DNA of 64,000 bases. Source: Noviherbaspirillum aerium. Lineage in GTDB: Bacteria > Pseudomonadota > Gammaproteobacteria > Burkholderiales > Burkholderiaceae_D. Below are positions 56,384-64,000 of this stretch, in pieces. How positions within the stretch are numbered: the first letter of the stretch is position 1; each line of letters starts with the position of its first letter. Below the pieces are notes generated by a model that saw only the letters and a program-made list of their open reading frames with translations, searched no databases and was not told the DNA's origin. The translations under genes were made by a program, and so were the position numbers. Location of the stretch: positions 124,001 to 188,000 of the forward strand of contig NZ_VFAH01000011.1 of assembly GCF_008929045.1 (NCBI RefSeq), read 5' to 3'.

Positions 56384-59170
56384 ATGCCTGCCATGCTCTA
56401 TCTGCCCATGCCGATCCCGCCTTCCGCCGACTACTGGAACCGGGTTGCATGCGCCTTGATGGAACATGACATCGTTCGCCATGCCGGAGGCGGCGTCGGC
56501 AATCTCTCCGGTATCCGCGTGGTAGTGCCCGAGCCCGGGCATATTCACCTGTTCAGGGCGGCCCTGGCCGCACGCACCGGGCACAGCTTCATTGCGCCGC
56601 GCATCACCACGCTGTCAGCCTGGCTGGCAGAGTTGCCGCCGGAAATCCATGGTCTTCCACTGAAGGTCGTTGACTCCGCTCAACCGCCCGGGCATATCGA
56701 GCGCATTTCCGCCCTGTATGCAGAGATGCGCCGCCATCCGTGGCTGAAGCGTCTGTTCCAGGCGCGGCGCAATGCCGACCTGCTGCCCGTGGCGCAGTCT
56801 CTCCTGGCCCTGTTCGACGAGTTGAGCGAAGCCTGGCTGCCCTCGATGCAGATCGATGCGGATGCCTCCAAAGCCAGATGGCGGACCGCCCTGGAGCAAT
56901 TGCCCTTGCCTGCGCATGGCATCCTGTCCGAAGAAGCAAGGCTGGTCTGGACGCTCTGGCAAGGCCAGTTCGACAGGAATGACCCCGCTGCGGTTTGCCT
57001 GGCCCGCATGAGGCGTCTCGCCGCTCGTACCGGCGCCTCCCTGGTCTGGATCGGCGACGGCTGGCCGCGGCCTCTGCATGACGCGTTTGTCGAAGCCTGG
57101 GCCCGGCATCATCCGGTATTGCCCGTCGTGACCGAATGGCACCCCCGATCACTTGCCCCCGTATATGCCGAAGCATGGCCTGAAGTGATTGACGGCAGGG
57201 AAGATCAGCCTGGCACTGCCGCCGCCGCGGCCGATGCGGCCGAGGCGGCCGAGGCGTCATTCCATGCGGACACCGGGTTCCGTGCAGCCGTTCATGTGCA
57301 TGCTGCGCGCAGTCTCGAAGACGAGGCAAGGCATGCCGCCCAGACTGTGATTGAGTGGCTGACCAAGGGCAAGACGCGTATCGCCGTCATAGCGCAGGAC
57401 CCGGTGGCGGGGCGAAGACTGCGCGCTCTGCTGGAACGCGCCGGCATTGCCGTTTCCGATGAATGCGGACGGAAGCTGTCGGACACCCGGTCGGCGGGAA
57501 TGCTTGCGGCCTGGCTGAATGTAGTGACCACGCGCGCCGGATCGATCGCCTTGCTCGACTTGCTGAAATGCCCCGGTCTGTGCGCTGATCTGCGGGACAA
57601 GGACGAACTGGTCCTGCGGATAGAGTATGCGTTGCGCCGCGCCAACGTGAGCGGGGGATGGAGCGAGGCAATCGGTGCGGTCGCCGGCGAATCCGGGGCG
57701 CGTCTCTTGCTCATGCGCATCGCGGAGCAGGCATGGCTGTTTGCCGGCAGAAAATCCCTGGATGAATGGGTAAGGCTGACGCAATGCTCGCTGCGCACTC
57801 TTGGCATGGATGCGGCAATGGAAGCGGAAGCCATGGGTTCGCAGGTACTGGCTTTGCTCAGCAGGCTCGCACAGGAGAGCGAAGGCTCCAGGACGAAATT
57901 CGGGTTCGCCGAATGGCGGGCCATGCTCGGCACGCAGCTCGAATCGACACTATGCATCGAGAGCGATGCCGACACCCGGGTGACCATGCTGCCGTTGAGC
58001 GGCGCACGCTTGCGGCGCTTCGATGCCGTCATCATGGTGGGTGCCGACGCCGCGCATCTGCCGTTGCCTCCGGAGGACACACTCGTCTTCGCCAACGCCG
58101 TGCGGCGTGAGCTGGGCCTGGTCACGCGCGATATGCAGCAGCGCGGGCAGCTGCGCGCGTTTGCCGAACTGCTCAATGCCCATGCCGAGATTGTGCTGTG
58201 CTGGCAGGCTTGCCGCGGGGGCGAAGCCAATGCCCCGAGTCCGTGGATCGATCGCCTGGGGCTCGCGTTCCAGCGGGCAGGCAGCGGCGGGCTGCCTGCG
58301 CATCGGGTTTCCTTGCACGAACGTCGGCTGTACGCCAGCCCGCCGCGCAAACCATCACCGGCCGCGCCGGAACTGCTGCCCGCCGTGCTTTCGGCAAGCG
58401 CTTACAACAGCCTGGTTGCCTGCCCTTATCAATTCTTCGCAAACCGCATGCTCGGGCTGGCTCCGCTGGAGGAATTCAATGAATTGCCGGAAAAGCGCGA
58501 TTATGGCGGCTGGCTGCATGCGATTCTCAAGACCTATCATGAAACGATTCGCGACAACGCGGTCGGAATCGCCGCAAGGGAAGATGTCTTGCGAAGCATC
58601 ACGGAAAAAATATTCAGGGATGCGCTGACACCGGGATCGGCAATGCCGAGCGCAGCGGTGCTGAATTTTTACAGCCGCTGGAAAAAATGCATCCCGGCCT
58701 ATCTGGCATGGGCAAACGAGCGCGAGGCCGGCGGCTGGCGGTTTGTCTTCGGCGAGCAGATGCTGGAAAAGATCCTGGAATGGCAGGGCGGAAAGGTAAC
58801 CCTGCGCGGCCGCGTCGACCGCATCGATGAGCACCAGGACGGCGCCCGCGCCGTTCTTGATTACAAGACCCGGCGCCTGCAAACCTTGCGCAACAAGCTC
58901 AAGGACGGCGACGACCACCAGCTTGCATTTCATGCGCTGCTGTCGGACGCGCCGGTAACGGCCGGGCATCTGGTGGCGCTGGAGCAAAGCAGGAGCAGCA
59001 CAGGCGACGCCGCAGCGGAAGATTTCATCGAATGGCAAGGCCGGCTCGAAGCACACATCATCCGCAGCATGCAGGCAATCGCAGACGGCGCGTCCTTGCC
59101 AGCCTCCGGCATTGAACGGATCTGCGTTCACTGCGAAGTGCGAGGCTTGTGCCGCAAGGGGGCCTGGTGA
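56384..59170 (+). CDS. AddB-like PD-(D/E)XK nuclease subunit
   Basis: Nuclease partner of the helicase encoded next, in double-strand break processing. The 928 residues have a degenerate helicase-like N-terminal part and a C-terminal nuclease domain: GRVDRIDEHQDGARAVLDYKTRR contains the motif Asp and Lys. Cysteines positioned for an iron-sulfur staple flank it: SLVACPYQFFANR and ERICVHCEVRGLC. The start may be ATG 56384 or 56393. It overlaps the next gene by 4 bases (GTGA). Confidence 0.88.
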   Translation: MPAMLYLPMPIPPSADYWNRVACALMEHDIVRHAGGGVGNLSGIRVVVPEPGHIHLFRAALAARTGHSFIAPRITTLSAWLAELPPEIHGLPLKVVDSAQPPGHIERISALYAEMRRHPWLKRLFQARRNADLLPVAQSLLALFDELSEAWLPSMQIDADASKARWRTALEQLPLPAHGILSEEARLVWTLWQGQFDRNDPAAVCLARMRRLAARTGASLVWIGDGWPRPLHDAFVEAWARHHPVLPVVTEWHPRSLAPVYAEAWPEVIDGREDQPGTAAAAADAAEAAEASFHADTGFRAAVHVHAARSLEDEARHAAQTVIEWLTKGKTRIAVIAQDPVAGRRLRALLERAGIAVSDECGRKLSDTRSAGMLAAWLNVVTTRAGSIALLDLLKCPGLCADLRDKDELVLRIEYALRRANVSGGWSEAIGAVAGESGARLLLMRIAEQAWLFAGRKSLDEWVRLTQCSLRTLGMDAAMEAEAMGSQVLALLSRLAQESEGSRTKFGFAEWRAMLGTQLESTLCIESDADTRVTMLPLSGARLRRFDAVIMVGADAAHLPLPPEDTLVFANAVRRELGLVTRDMQQRGQLRAFAELLNAHAEIVLCWQACRGGEANAPSPWIDRLGLAFQRAGSGGLPAHRVSLHERRLYASPPRKPSPAAPELLPAVLSASAYNSLVACPYQFFANRMLGLAPLEEFNELPEKRDYGGWLHAILKTYHETIRDNAVGIAAREDVLRSITEKIFRDALTPGSAMPSAAVLNFYSRWKKCIPAYLAWANEREAGGWRFVFGEQMLEKILEWQGGKVTLRGRVDRIDEHQDGARAVLDYKTRRLQTLRNKLKDGDDHQLAFHALLSDAPVTAGHLVALEQSRSSTGDAAAEDFIEWQGRLEAHIIRSMQAIADGASLPASGIERICVHCEVRGLCRKGAW

Positions 59171-62100
59171 GAGCGGGCGCAACGCCCGCCCGCTCCCATG
59201 AGGTCAACGGCGCCGCCGCCAATGCCATGGAATTCATCGAGCGCGCCTGCGACCCGGCACGCTCGGTCGTGGTGGAGGCGTGCGCGGGAAGCGGCAAGAC
59301 CTGGCTGCTGGTGTCCAGGATGCTGCGCCTGCTGCTTGCAGGCGCCGATCCCTCGCAGCTGCTGGCCATCACCTTTACCCGCAAGGCCGCCCGGGAAATG
59401 CGCGAGCGTCTGCTGCACCTGATGCGCGACCTTGCATTGCAGACGGAGCCGCGGGCACGCCTGCTGCTGATCGAGCGCGGCATTGCAGAAGGGCAGCTGC
59501 CCGAGCTGCTGCCGGTTGCGCGGGGGCTCTACGCGCGGGTATTGGCGAGTCCGCACGGCCTGGCCATCGACACGTTCCATGGCTGGTTTGCAAAACTTCT
59601 GCGCGCGGCGCCGCTGTCTTCAGGTGTACCGCATGTCCACGCCCTGGCCGAGAGGACAGGAGAACTGCGGAGAGAAGCATACGTCCGATTCATGCAATCG
59701 CTCGACCAGCCCGCCAATGCCGATGTGCGGCATGCGCTGTTTTCCTTATACGAGATGGTCGGCGACTGGCATGCGAGACAGCTGATCGACGCCTTTGTCG
59801 ACAAGCGCACGGAGTGGTGGGCGGCCTGCGGCGAATCCGGCGATGCTTCCCGTCCCCTTGCAACGCTACGCGCATTATGTGGCGAAGACGGGTTCAGCGA
59901 TGCGCGCCTGACATTATGGAGCGACGACGCACTGATCGCGCGGATCCGCGATGTGATCCGGCTGCTCGCTGCCGGAGGCAAGCGCAACCGGGAGCGGGCG
60001 GCTGCCATCGAACAGGCGCTCTCCGGCATGGCGTCGACCGCAAGCTTCAGCCATTTGCTGGCGCAGTTCTGCGACGAAAAGCAGCAACCGCGAGGCAATG
60101 ATCTTCGGCACCGCGGCCTGCGGGACGCGCTGCAGGAGTGTTACGGTCCTGACGGCGTCATGATCTTTCAGGAGGAATTTTCGGCGATTGCGCTCAGCTT
60201 GCTGATGCTGGAACGCCGCGGCAGCGAACCCCGCGTGCTGGCATCGAATACACTCCTGTTCAAAGTCGGGCAGGCTTATCTTGCACAATACCAGGCGGTA
60301 AAGGCCGAGCGGCGGATGCTCGATTTCAATGACCTTGAATGGCACGCCTACCGGCTGCTGACCCATGAGGAACACGCCGCGCATTTTCAAAGCCGGCTCG
60401 ACGCTCGCTACAGTCATATTCTGCTGGATGAATTCCAGGATGCCAGTCCAATGCAATGGTGCATTCTGCGCGCATGGCTCAACGCTTACGGCGGTGATGC
60501 GGAACCGCCGAGCGTGTTCATCGTCGGCGATCCCAAGCAGTCGATTTACCGCTTCCGCCGCGCGGAGCCGCGCGTCTTCAATGCCGCGCGCGACATGCTG
60601 GCCAGCTTCGGCGCCGATATTCTGCGTACCAGCCAGACCCGCCGCAATGCGCCCGGGATCGTGGATGCGCTGAACATCGCCTTCGCCGGCAATTCCATCC
60701 ATGCGCCGCATACTACGCTGTGCACGCACGGCGGCTCCGTATGGCGCTTGCCGCTGGTAAGCGCCGGCAGGCGTGGCGCGCAGGATGCAGCCGCGCCCGC
60801 TGCGTCGCTCCCGCGCGATCCGCTGACGGATGCGCGCCGGGAAGACGACGACATGCGCCGCCTCGACGAGGGCAGGGCGGTTGCGGCGGCCATCCGCGCC
60901 GCGATGCAAGCCTTGGCCCAGCGTGGCGGCAGGACGGTGCGCTGGTCGGATGTGATGGTCCTGCTGAAGAAGCGCACCCACCTGAGCGCGTATGAAAACG
61001 CATTCCGCATGGCTGGCATGCCTTTCGTGTCGGACCGGCGAGGCGGCCTTCTCGACTCGCTCGAAGCGGGCGATTTGATGGCATTGCTGAGTTTCCTGAT
61101 CATGCCAGGCGACAGCCACGCGCTGGCGCATGCATTGAAGTCGCCGATCTTCGGCGCCTCGGATGATGACCTGATCCGTCTTGCCCGATACGGCGTTGAC
61201 GAACAAGGCGGCCAAGGCAATCAGAATCAGCGTCACTGGTGGTCGCGCCTGCGGGAATGTGCCGCTGACGACGCCTCTCCTGCGCTGCTGCGGGCCGCGG
61301 CTTTGCTGGCGCGCTGGCAGCTTGATGCCGCCCGGTTGCCGGCACATGATCTGCTGGACCGGATCGTGCACCAGGGACAACTGATGGAACGCTATGCGCA
61401 GGCTGCGCATCCGGCTTTGCGTTCCCAGGTGATCGGCAATATCGAAGCCTTCATCGAACTCGCCGTGAATGCCGACAGCGAAAGCTATCCCAGCTTGCCG
61501 CGGTTCGTCGACACGCTGCGCCGCATGCGGCAGGCAATGGAAGCGGAGGCGCCTGCCGAAGCCGTTGTCGACGATGCCCGGGACGCGGTGCGTATCCTCA
61601 CGATACATGGCGCCAAGGGACTGGAGGCGCCGATCGTGGCGCTGGTCGATGCCAATCACAGCGAACCGGCGCGCGACGATGTTGGCATCCTGTGCGACTG
61701 GCCATCGCATGCGGATGCGCCCACTCACTTCTCTTGCCATGGCCGCCGGGAAGAGCGCGGTACGGCGCGCGACGCCTTGTTTGCCGAGGAAGCGGATCTT
61801 CGCCGCCAGGAAGACTGGAACCTTCTGTACGTCGCCGCAACCCGCGCCCAAGAGCTGCTGATAGTCAGCGGCGTGGCTGGCATGCGCGGTGCTTTGGAGG
61901 ATGGCTGCATTGAGGGCAGCTGGTATCGCCGGTTCCTGTTCGTTCCGGAAATCGATATCGATGCTGCAGTCACTGCAGAAGATCGCTTTCCCGATGGCGA
62001 GCAGGAGTTCACGCTCGCCGTATTCGATCCTGAAACCGCACCTTTGGCAACGGCGGGGAATATCGATAGCCTGGCCAGGCGGATGACTGACGAGGTGAAA

Positions 62101-62532
62101 ATATTACGCTCCCTGATGCAGCGGCTCACCGAGGTGCCCCGCTGGCCGCTCGAGATACCGCCGCTACAGTATCTGCCGGGATGGCTGGCGTGTGCGCCCG
62201 CCGCGGCGGCTACGGTACGCGAGCAGGCCGAGCGCATTCTGTCCGCGCCGCTGCTTGAACGGTTCTTCAATCCTGCCCATTTTCTCTTTGCGCGCAATGC
62301 GCTGGAGATCATCGAAGGTGGCGCATCCTTGCACTGTGATCGTTTAGTCGTGTTCGATGATGAAGTCTGGATGCTCGATTACGCGGATGGTTTGCCCGTC
62401 ACGGCTTCTCACGGCGAAGGTGCGCGGCTGAGACGCTGTTGTCTGGCGGTGCAAGCCCTTTTTTCCGGCAAGCCGGTGCATGCCGCCTGGATAGCCGCAG
62501 ATGGGCGCTTGCTGCGAATCCCGCCGAATTGA
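59167..62532 (+). CDS. AddA/UvrD-like helicase
   Basis: Superfamily 1 helicase of the AddAB/RecB type. The 1121 residues carry Walker A VVEACAGSGKTWLLVSRML, motif Ia AITFTRKAAREMRERL, motif II HILLDEFQDASPMQW, motif III VGDPKQSIYRFRRAEP, and motif V TIHGAKGLEAPIVALVD. The C-terminus ends VWMLDYADGLPV where an AddA nuclease would have DYKT, so the lysine is missing and the nuclease looks inactive. GTG 59167 overlaps the preceding stop (GTGA); ATG 59227 is an alternative. Confidence 0.9.
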   Translation: MRAGATPARSHEVNGAAANAMEFIERACDPARSVVVEACAGSGKTWLLVSRMLRLLLAGADPSQLLAITFTRKAAREMRERLLHLMRDLALQTEPRARLLLIERGIAEGQLPELLPVARGLYARVLASPHGLAIDTFHGWFAKLLRAAPLSSGVPHVHALAERTGELRREAYVRFMQSLDQPANADVRHALFSLYEMVGDWHARQLIDAFVDKRTEWWAACGESGDASRPLATLRALCGEDGFSDARLTLWSDDALIARIRDVIRLLAAGGKRNRERAAAIEQALSGMASTASFSHLLAQFCDEKQQPRGNDLRHRGLRDALQECYGPDGVMIFQEEFSAIALSLLMLERRGSEPRVLASNTLLFKVGQAYLAQYQAVKAERRMLDFNDLEWHAYRLLTHEEHAAHFQSRLDARYSHILLDEFQDASPMQWCILRAWLNAYGGDAEPPSVFIVGDPKQSIYRFRRAEPRVFNAARDMLASFGADILRTSQTRRNAPGIVDALNIAFAGNSIHAPHTTLCTHGGSVWRLPLVSAGRRGAQDAAAPAASLPRDPLTDARREDDDMRRLDEGRAVAAAIRAAMQALAQRGGRTVRWSDVMVLLKKRTHLSAYENAFRMAGMPFVSDRRGGLLDSLEAGDLMALLSFLIMPGDSHALAHALKSPIFGASDDDLIRLARYGVDEQGGQGNQNQRHWWSRLRECAADDASPALLRAAALLARWQLDAARLPAHDLLDRIVHQGQLMERYAQAAHPALRSQVIGNIEAFIELAVNADSESYPSLPRFVDTLRRMRQAMEAEAPAEAVVDDARDAVRILTIHGAKGLEAPIVALVDANHSEPARDDVGILCDWPSHADAPTHFSCHGRREERGTARDALFAEEADLRRQEDWNLLYVAATRAQELLIVSGVAGMRGALEDGCIEGSWYRRFLFVPEIDIDAAVTAEDRFPDGEQEFTLAVFDPETAPLATAGNIDSLARRMTDEVKILRSLMQRLTEVPRWPLEIPPLQYLPGWLACAPAAAATVREQAERILSAPLLERFFNPAHFLFARNALEIIEGGASLHCDRLVVFDDEVWMLDYADGLPVTASHGEGARLRRCCLAVQALFSGKPVHAAWIAADGRLLRIPPN

Positions 62533-62568
62533 ACGCGGCATCCGCCACGTATTGTCGAGGAGTGTGCC

Positions 62569-62664
62569 ATGACCATGGATCTCGATGCGTCTCGCGACAT
62601 TCAGAAAAATAATGGAACTGGATGCCAATACGCGACACCCACCTTACATTGTCTATCTGGATAG
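62569..62664 (+). CDS. Possible 31-residue small open frame
   Basis: ATG 62569 follows a strong GAGGAG with 7-base spacing and gives a 31-residue polar product (MTMDLDASRDIQKNNGTG at the start) ending at 62664. No similarity is recognised, and the length is too short for codon evidence. It may be a leader for the large gene that begins 69 bases later, or chance. Confidence 0.25.
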   Translation: MTMDLDASRDIQKNNGTGCQYATPTLHCLSG

Positions 62665-62732
62665 ACGGTTTCCATGCCAAGTCGCCGGTGACGGGCTCAG
62701 AATTTGGTCGGTTCTTCAGGAGAAAATGTGTA

Positions 62733-64000
62733 ATGGTTCGTCCTTTGAATTCGCTAATGACGTCTGTCCGTCAACTTCTTCCGAGTCGTCAACAGAATGC
62801 CGCGCCCGCGCCAGGAAATGCAGCAGTGCAGCGCCCCTTGGCAACTCACAGCAACGACGTAAATCGCGCGAGCGATAGCTTTTTGGAAGCGGCTAGAGCA
62901 TGTCGTAATTCCAACCCGCCTTATGCGTACAATGCACTGAAGAAACTCTATGATGCAGGGCGCCAAGTGGAAAGAGCGTTCACGGCACAGGGAGTAGATG
63001 AAGTAGACAGAGAGAATTTGCAGGCGCATCTCACGAATGCGAATGCACGTCTTCCCGTGCAGCCAAGTAAGAACAGAGCAGTGCTTGCTCCTTTGCTGCA
63101 GGCGGTTCAGCAAGAGTTGGAACGCAGCCTGAATCCTGCCGTTACCGGAACACCATCATTGGCGCAGTTTCCTCCGTTGTATGCTGCAATCAAGGCCTAC
63201 CTGGAAGCCATCGGAGCACAGACGCTTCATCCTGGTAGACGACCTGCAAGCTTACTTCCCGCCTCAGCCCCTAGACTACGCACTCATGAAGATATTCATG
63301 AGCAGACGCTTCGAGGCTTGTTGCCGGACTATTCGACGGAGGCCAGGAGGCAAGCCTTGACCTCTCAGGCTGGTACAGGCTCCGGGCCTGTAAGCAACGA
63401 TCCAGAAGTTCATATACTGCCCGGATATGCGGAAGTAATGGGACACATTGAGCTCTCTGCCGATTTGAATATGCGTGTCGAACGCAATTTAAGGAAATTG
63501 CGTAAGCCTCTCGGTACTCAAAGCTTGAGTGACCCTTCGTCTTCCGCTTTACTAAAAGAATTGAAGTTTTTGGTGGGATCTACCAGTATCACTGCGGCTG
63601 AAAGAGGGGAGATACTTTATAGACTGGCTGCGGAAATTCCCCAAGAACATCAGGTGGGAGGTATCGATCCGAAAATGCTGGCTCGGCTCTTTCTGCGAGT
63701 TCTTGCGCCGAACCGTCTACCGCCAAAATATACCCAGTCTCCTGCCGCTCTGGATGTCGGTGTGGCCACCGGTCTGTTCAATCCAGATGATTTGGTTCCA
63801 AGCGACATAGCAGTGAAGATCGTATCGTCCTTGATTAGGCAAGCGAGGCATTTCAGACACGGCGAGTCCATGGTGCCCATTATTCTGAAAGGCGCGCTTG
63901 AAAACAGGAGGGGAGGTGACCCGCTGATGCATATCGCCTTACTTCTGGATTCTGCAAAAGCCATTCGAAATTCGGAACAAGAAAACCAAATACGCAACAA
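62733..64000 (+). CDS. Large uncharacterised protein, candidate translocated effector (3' end outside window)
   Basis: A frame open for 422 codons from ATG 62733 to the right edge, with AGGAG ten bases upstream. I do not recognise the family. The first ~60 residues are rich in Ser, Pro, Gln, Asn and Ala (LLPSRQQNAAPAPGNAA) without a Sec signal; the remainder looks helical with Leu-rich repeated helices (ILYRLAAEIPQEHQ, LARLFLRVLAPNRLPP, IVSSLIRQARHF). Codon use differs from neighbours, with many AGA, AGG, TTA, CTA and ATA codons. A secreted effector is one explanation; a general transferred gene is another. Confidence 0.75.
   Translation, partial: MVRPLNSLMTSVRQLLPSRQQNAAPAPGNAAVQRPLATHSNDVNRASDSFLEAARACRNSNPPYAYNALKKLYDAGRQVERAFTAQGVDEVDRENLQAHLTNANARLPVQPSKNRAVLAPLLQAVQQELERSLNPAVTGTPSLAQFPPLYAAIKAYLEAIGAQTLHPGRRPASLLPASAPRLRTHEDIHEQTLRGLLPDYSTEARRQALTSQAGTGSGPVSNDPEVHILPGYAEVMGHIELSADLNMRVERNLRKLRKPLGTQSLSDPSSSALLKELKFLVGSTSITAAERGEILYRLAAEIPQEHQVGGIDPKMLARLFLRVLAPNRLPPKYTQSPAALDVGVATGLFNPDDLVPSDIAVKIVSSLIRQARHFRHGESMVPIILKGALENRRGGDPLMHIALLLDSAKAIRNSEQENQIRN

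Overview
The window looks like chromosomal DNA from a GC-rich betaproteobacterium of the Burkholderiales, most likely Oxalobacteraceae-like. The evidence is gene order and sequence type: cmk-rpsA-ihfB-lapA-lapB followed by heptose and UDP-glucuronate genes, groESL with a CIRCE element, thiL-pgpA-pncC, a MaeB malic enzyme fused to a phosphotransacetylase domain, and a two-gene AddAB-like helicase-nuclease. The genus cannot be fixed from the sequence alone.

Layout. 0-8.5 kb (mostly +): end of cmk, rpsA, ihfB, lapA, lapB, ugd, an hldA-type heptose kinase, a comEA-like secreted DNA-binding protein and cysM. 8.5-10.7 kb: a small HTH protein, a long AT-rich gap, a DUF1415 protein and yaeQ. 10.9-16 kb (-): an operon of a MoxR ATPase, a DUF58 protein, a TgpA-type transglutaminase membrane protein and the murein transglycosylase MltB. 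16.2-19 kb (+): a histone-deacetylase-family amidohydrolase, the GTPase YlqF/RbgA and an enoyl-CoA hydratase. 19-22.8 kb (-): groEL and groES under a promoter with sigma32, sigma70 and CIRCE signals, then ohr and ohrR with a palindromic operator and a heptanucleotide repeat. 22.9-28.2 kb: dacB, a lemA-TPM-TPM operon, an EamA exporter and pyrF. 28.3-32.3 kb (-): a haloacetate dehalogenase with the full fluoroacetate dehalogenase residue set, pncC, a MITE-like element, a decayed 5-oxoprolinase gene, pgpA and thiL. 32.4-34.3 kb (-): rubredoxin reductase, rubredoxin and rubrerythrin, a peroxide-reducing chain. 34.6-42.9 kb: maeB, a TssQ-type lipoprotein with a nucleotide-cyclase/PEGA protein, a cytosolic 5'-nucleotidase, tRNA-Leu(CAA), a KimA-like permease and a DUF3072 protein. 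43.3-52.6 kb: a tiny prepilin-like protein, a tripartite RND efflux operon, a MATE exporter and an ArnT-like glycosyltransferase. 52.7-56 kb: rpmE2, a Tlde1-like effector with a candidate immunity gene, rho and trxA. 56.4-62.5 kb (+): the AddB-like nuclease and AddA-like helicase. 62.7 kb to the end (+): a long uncharacterised frame, open at the window edge, with codon use unlike the rest.

The items most worth following are: (i) the overlapping effector/immunity pair at 53.3-54.2 kb, which together with the TssQ-type lipoprotein at 37 kb suggests the cell carries a type VI secretion system elsewhere; (ii) the large uncharacterised protein starting at 62733, a candidate translocated effector; (iii) the defluorinase candidate at 28.3 kb; (iv) the MITE-like element next to the 5-oxoprolinase relic; and (v) the cyclase/PEGA plus lipoprotein pair. 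All functional calls come from reading translations and recalling family motifs; no database search was run.
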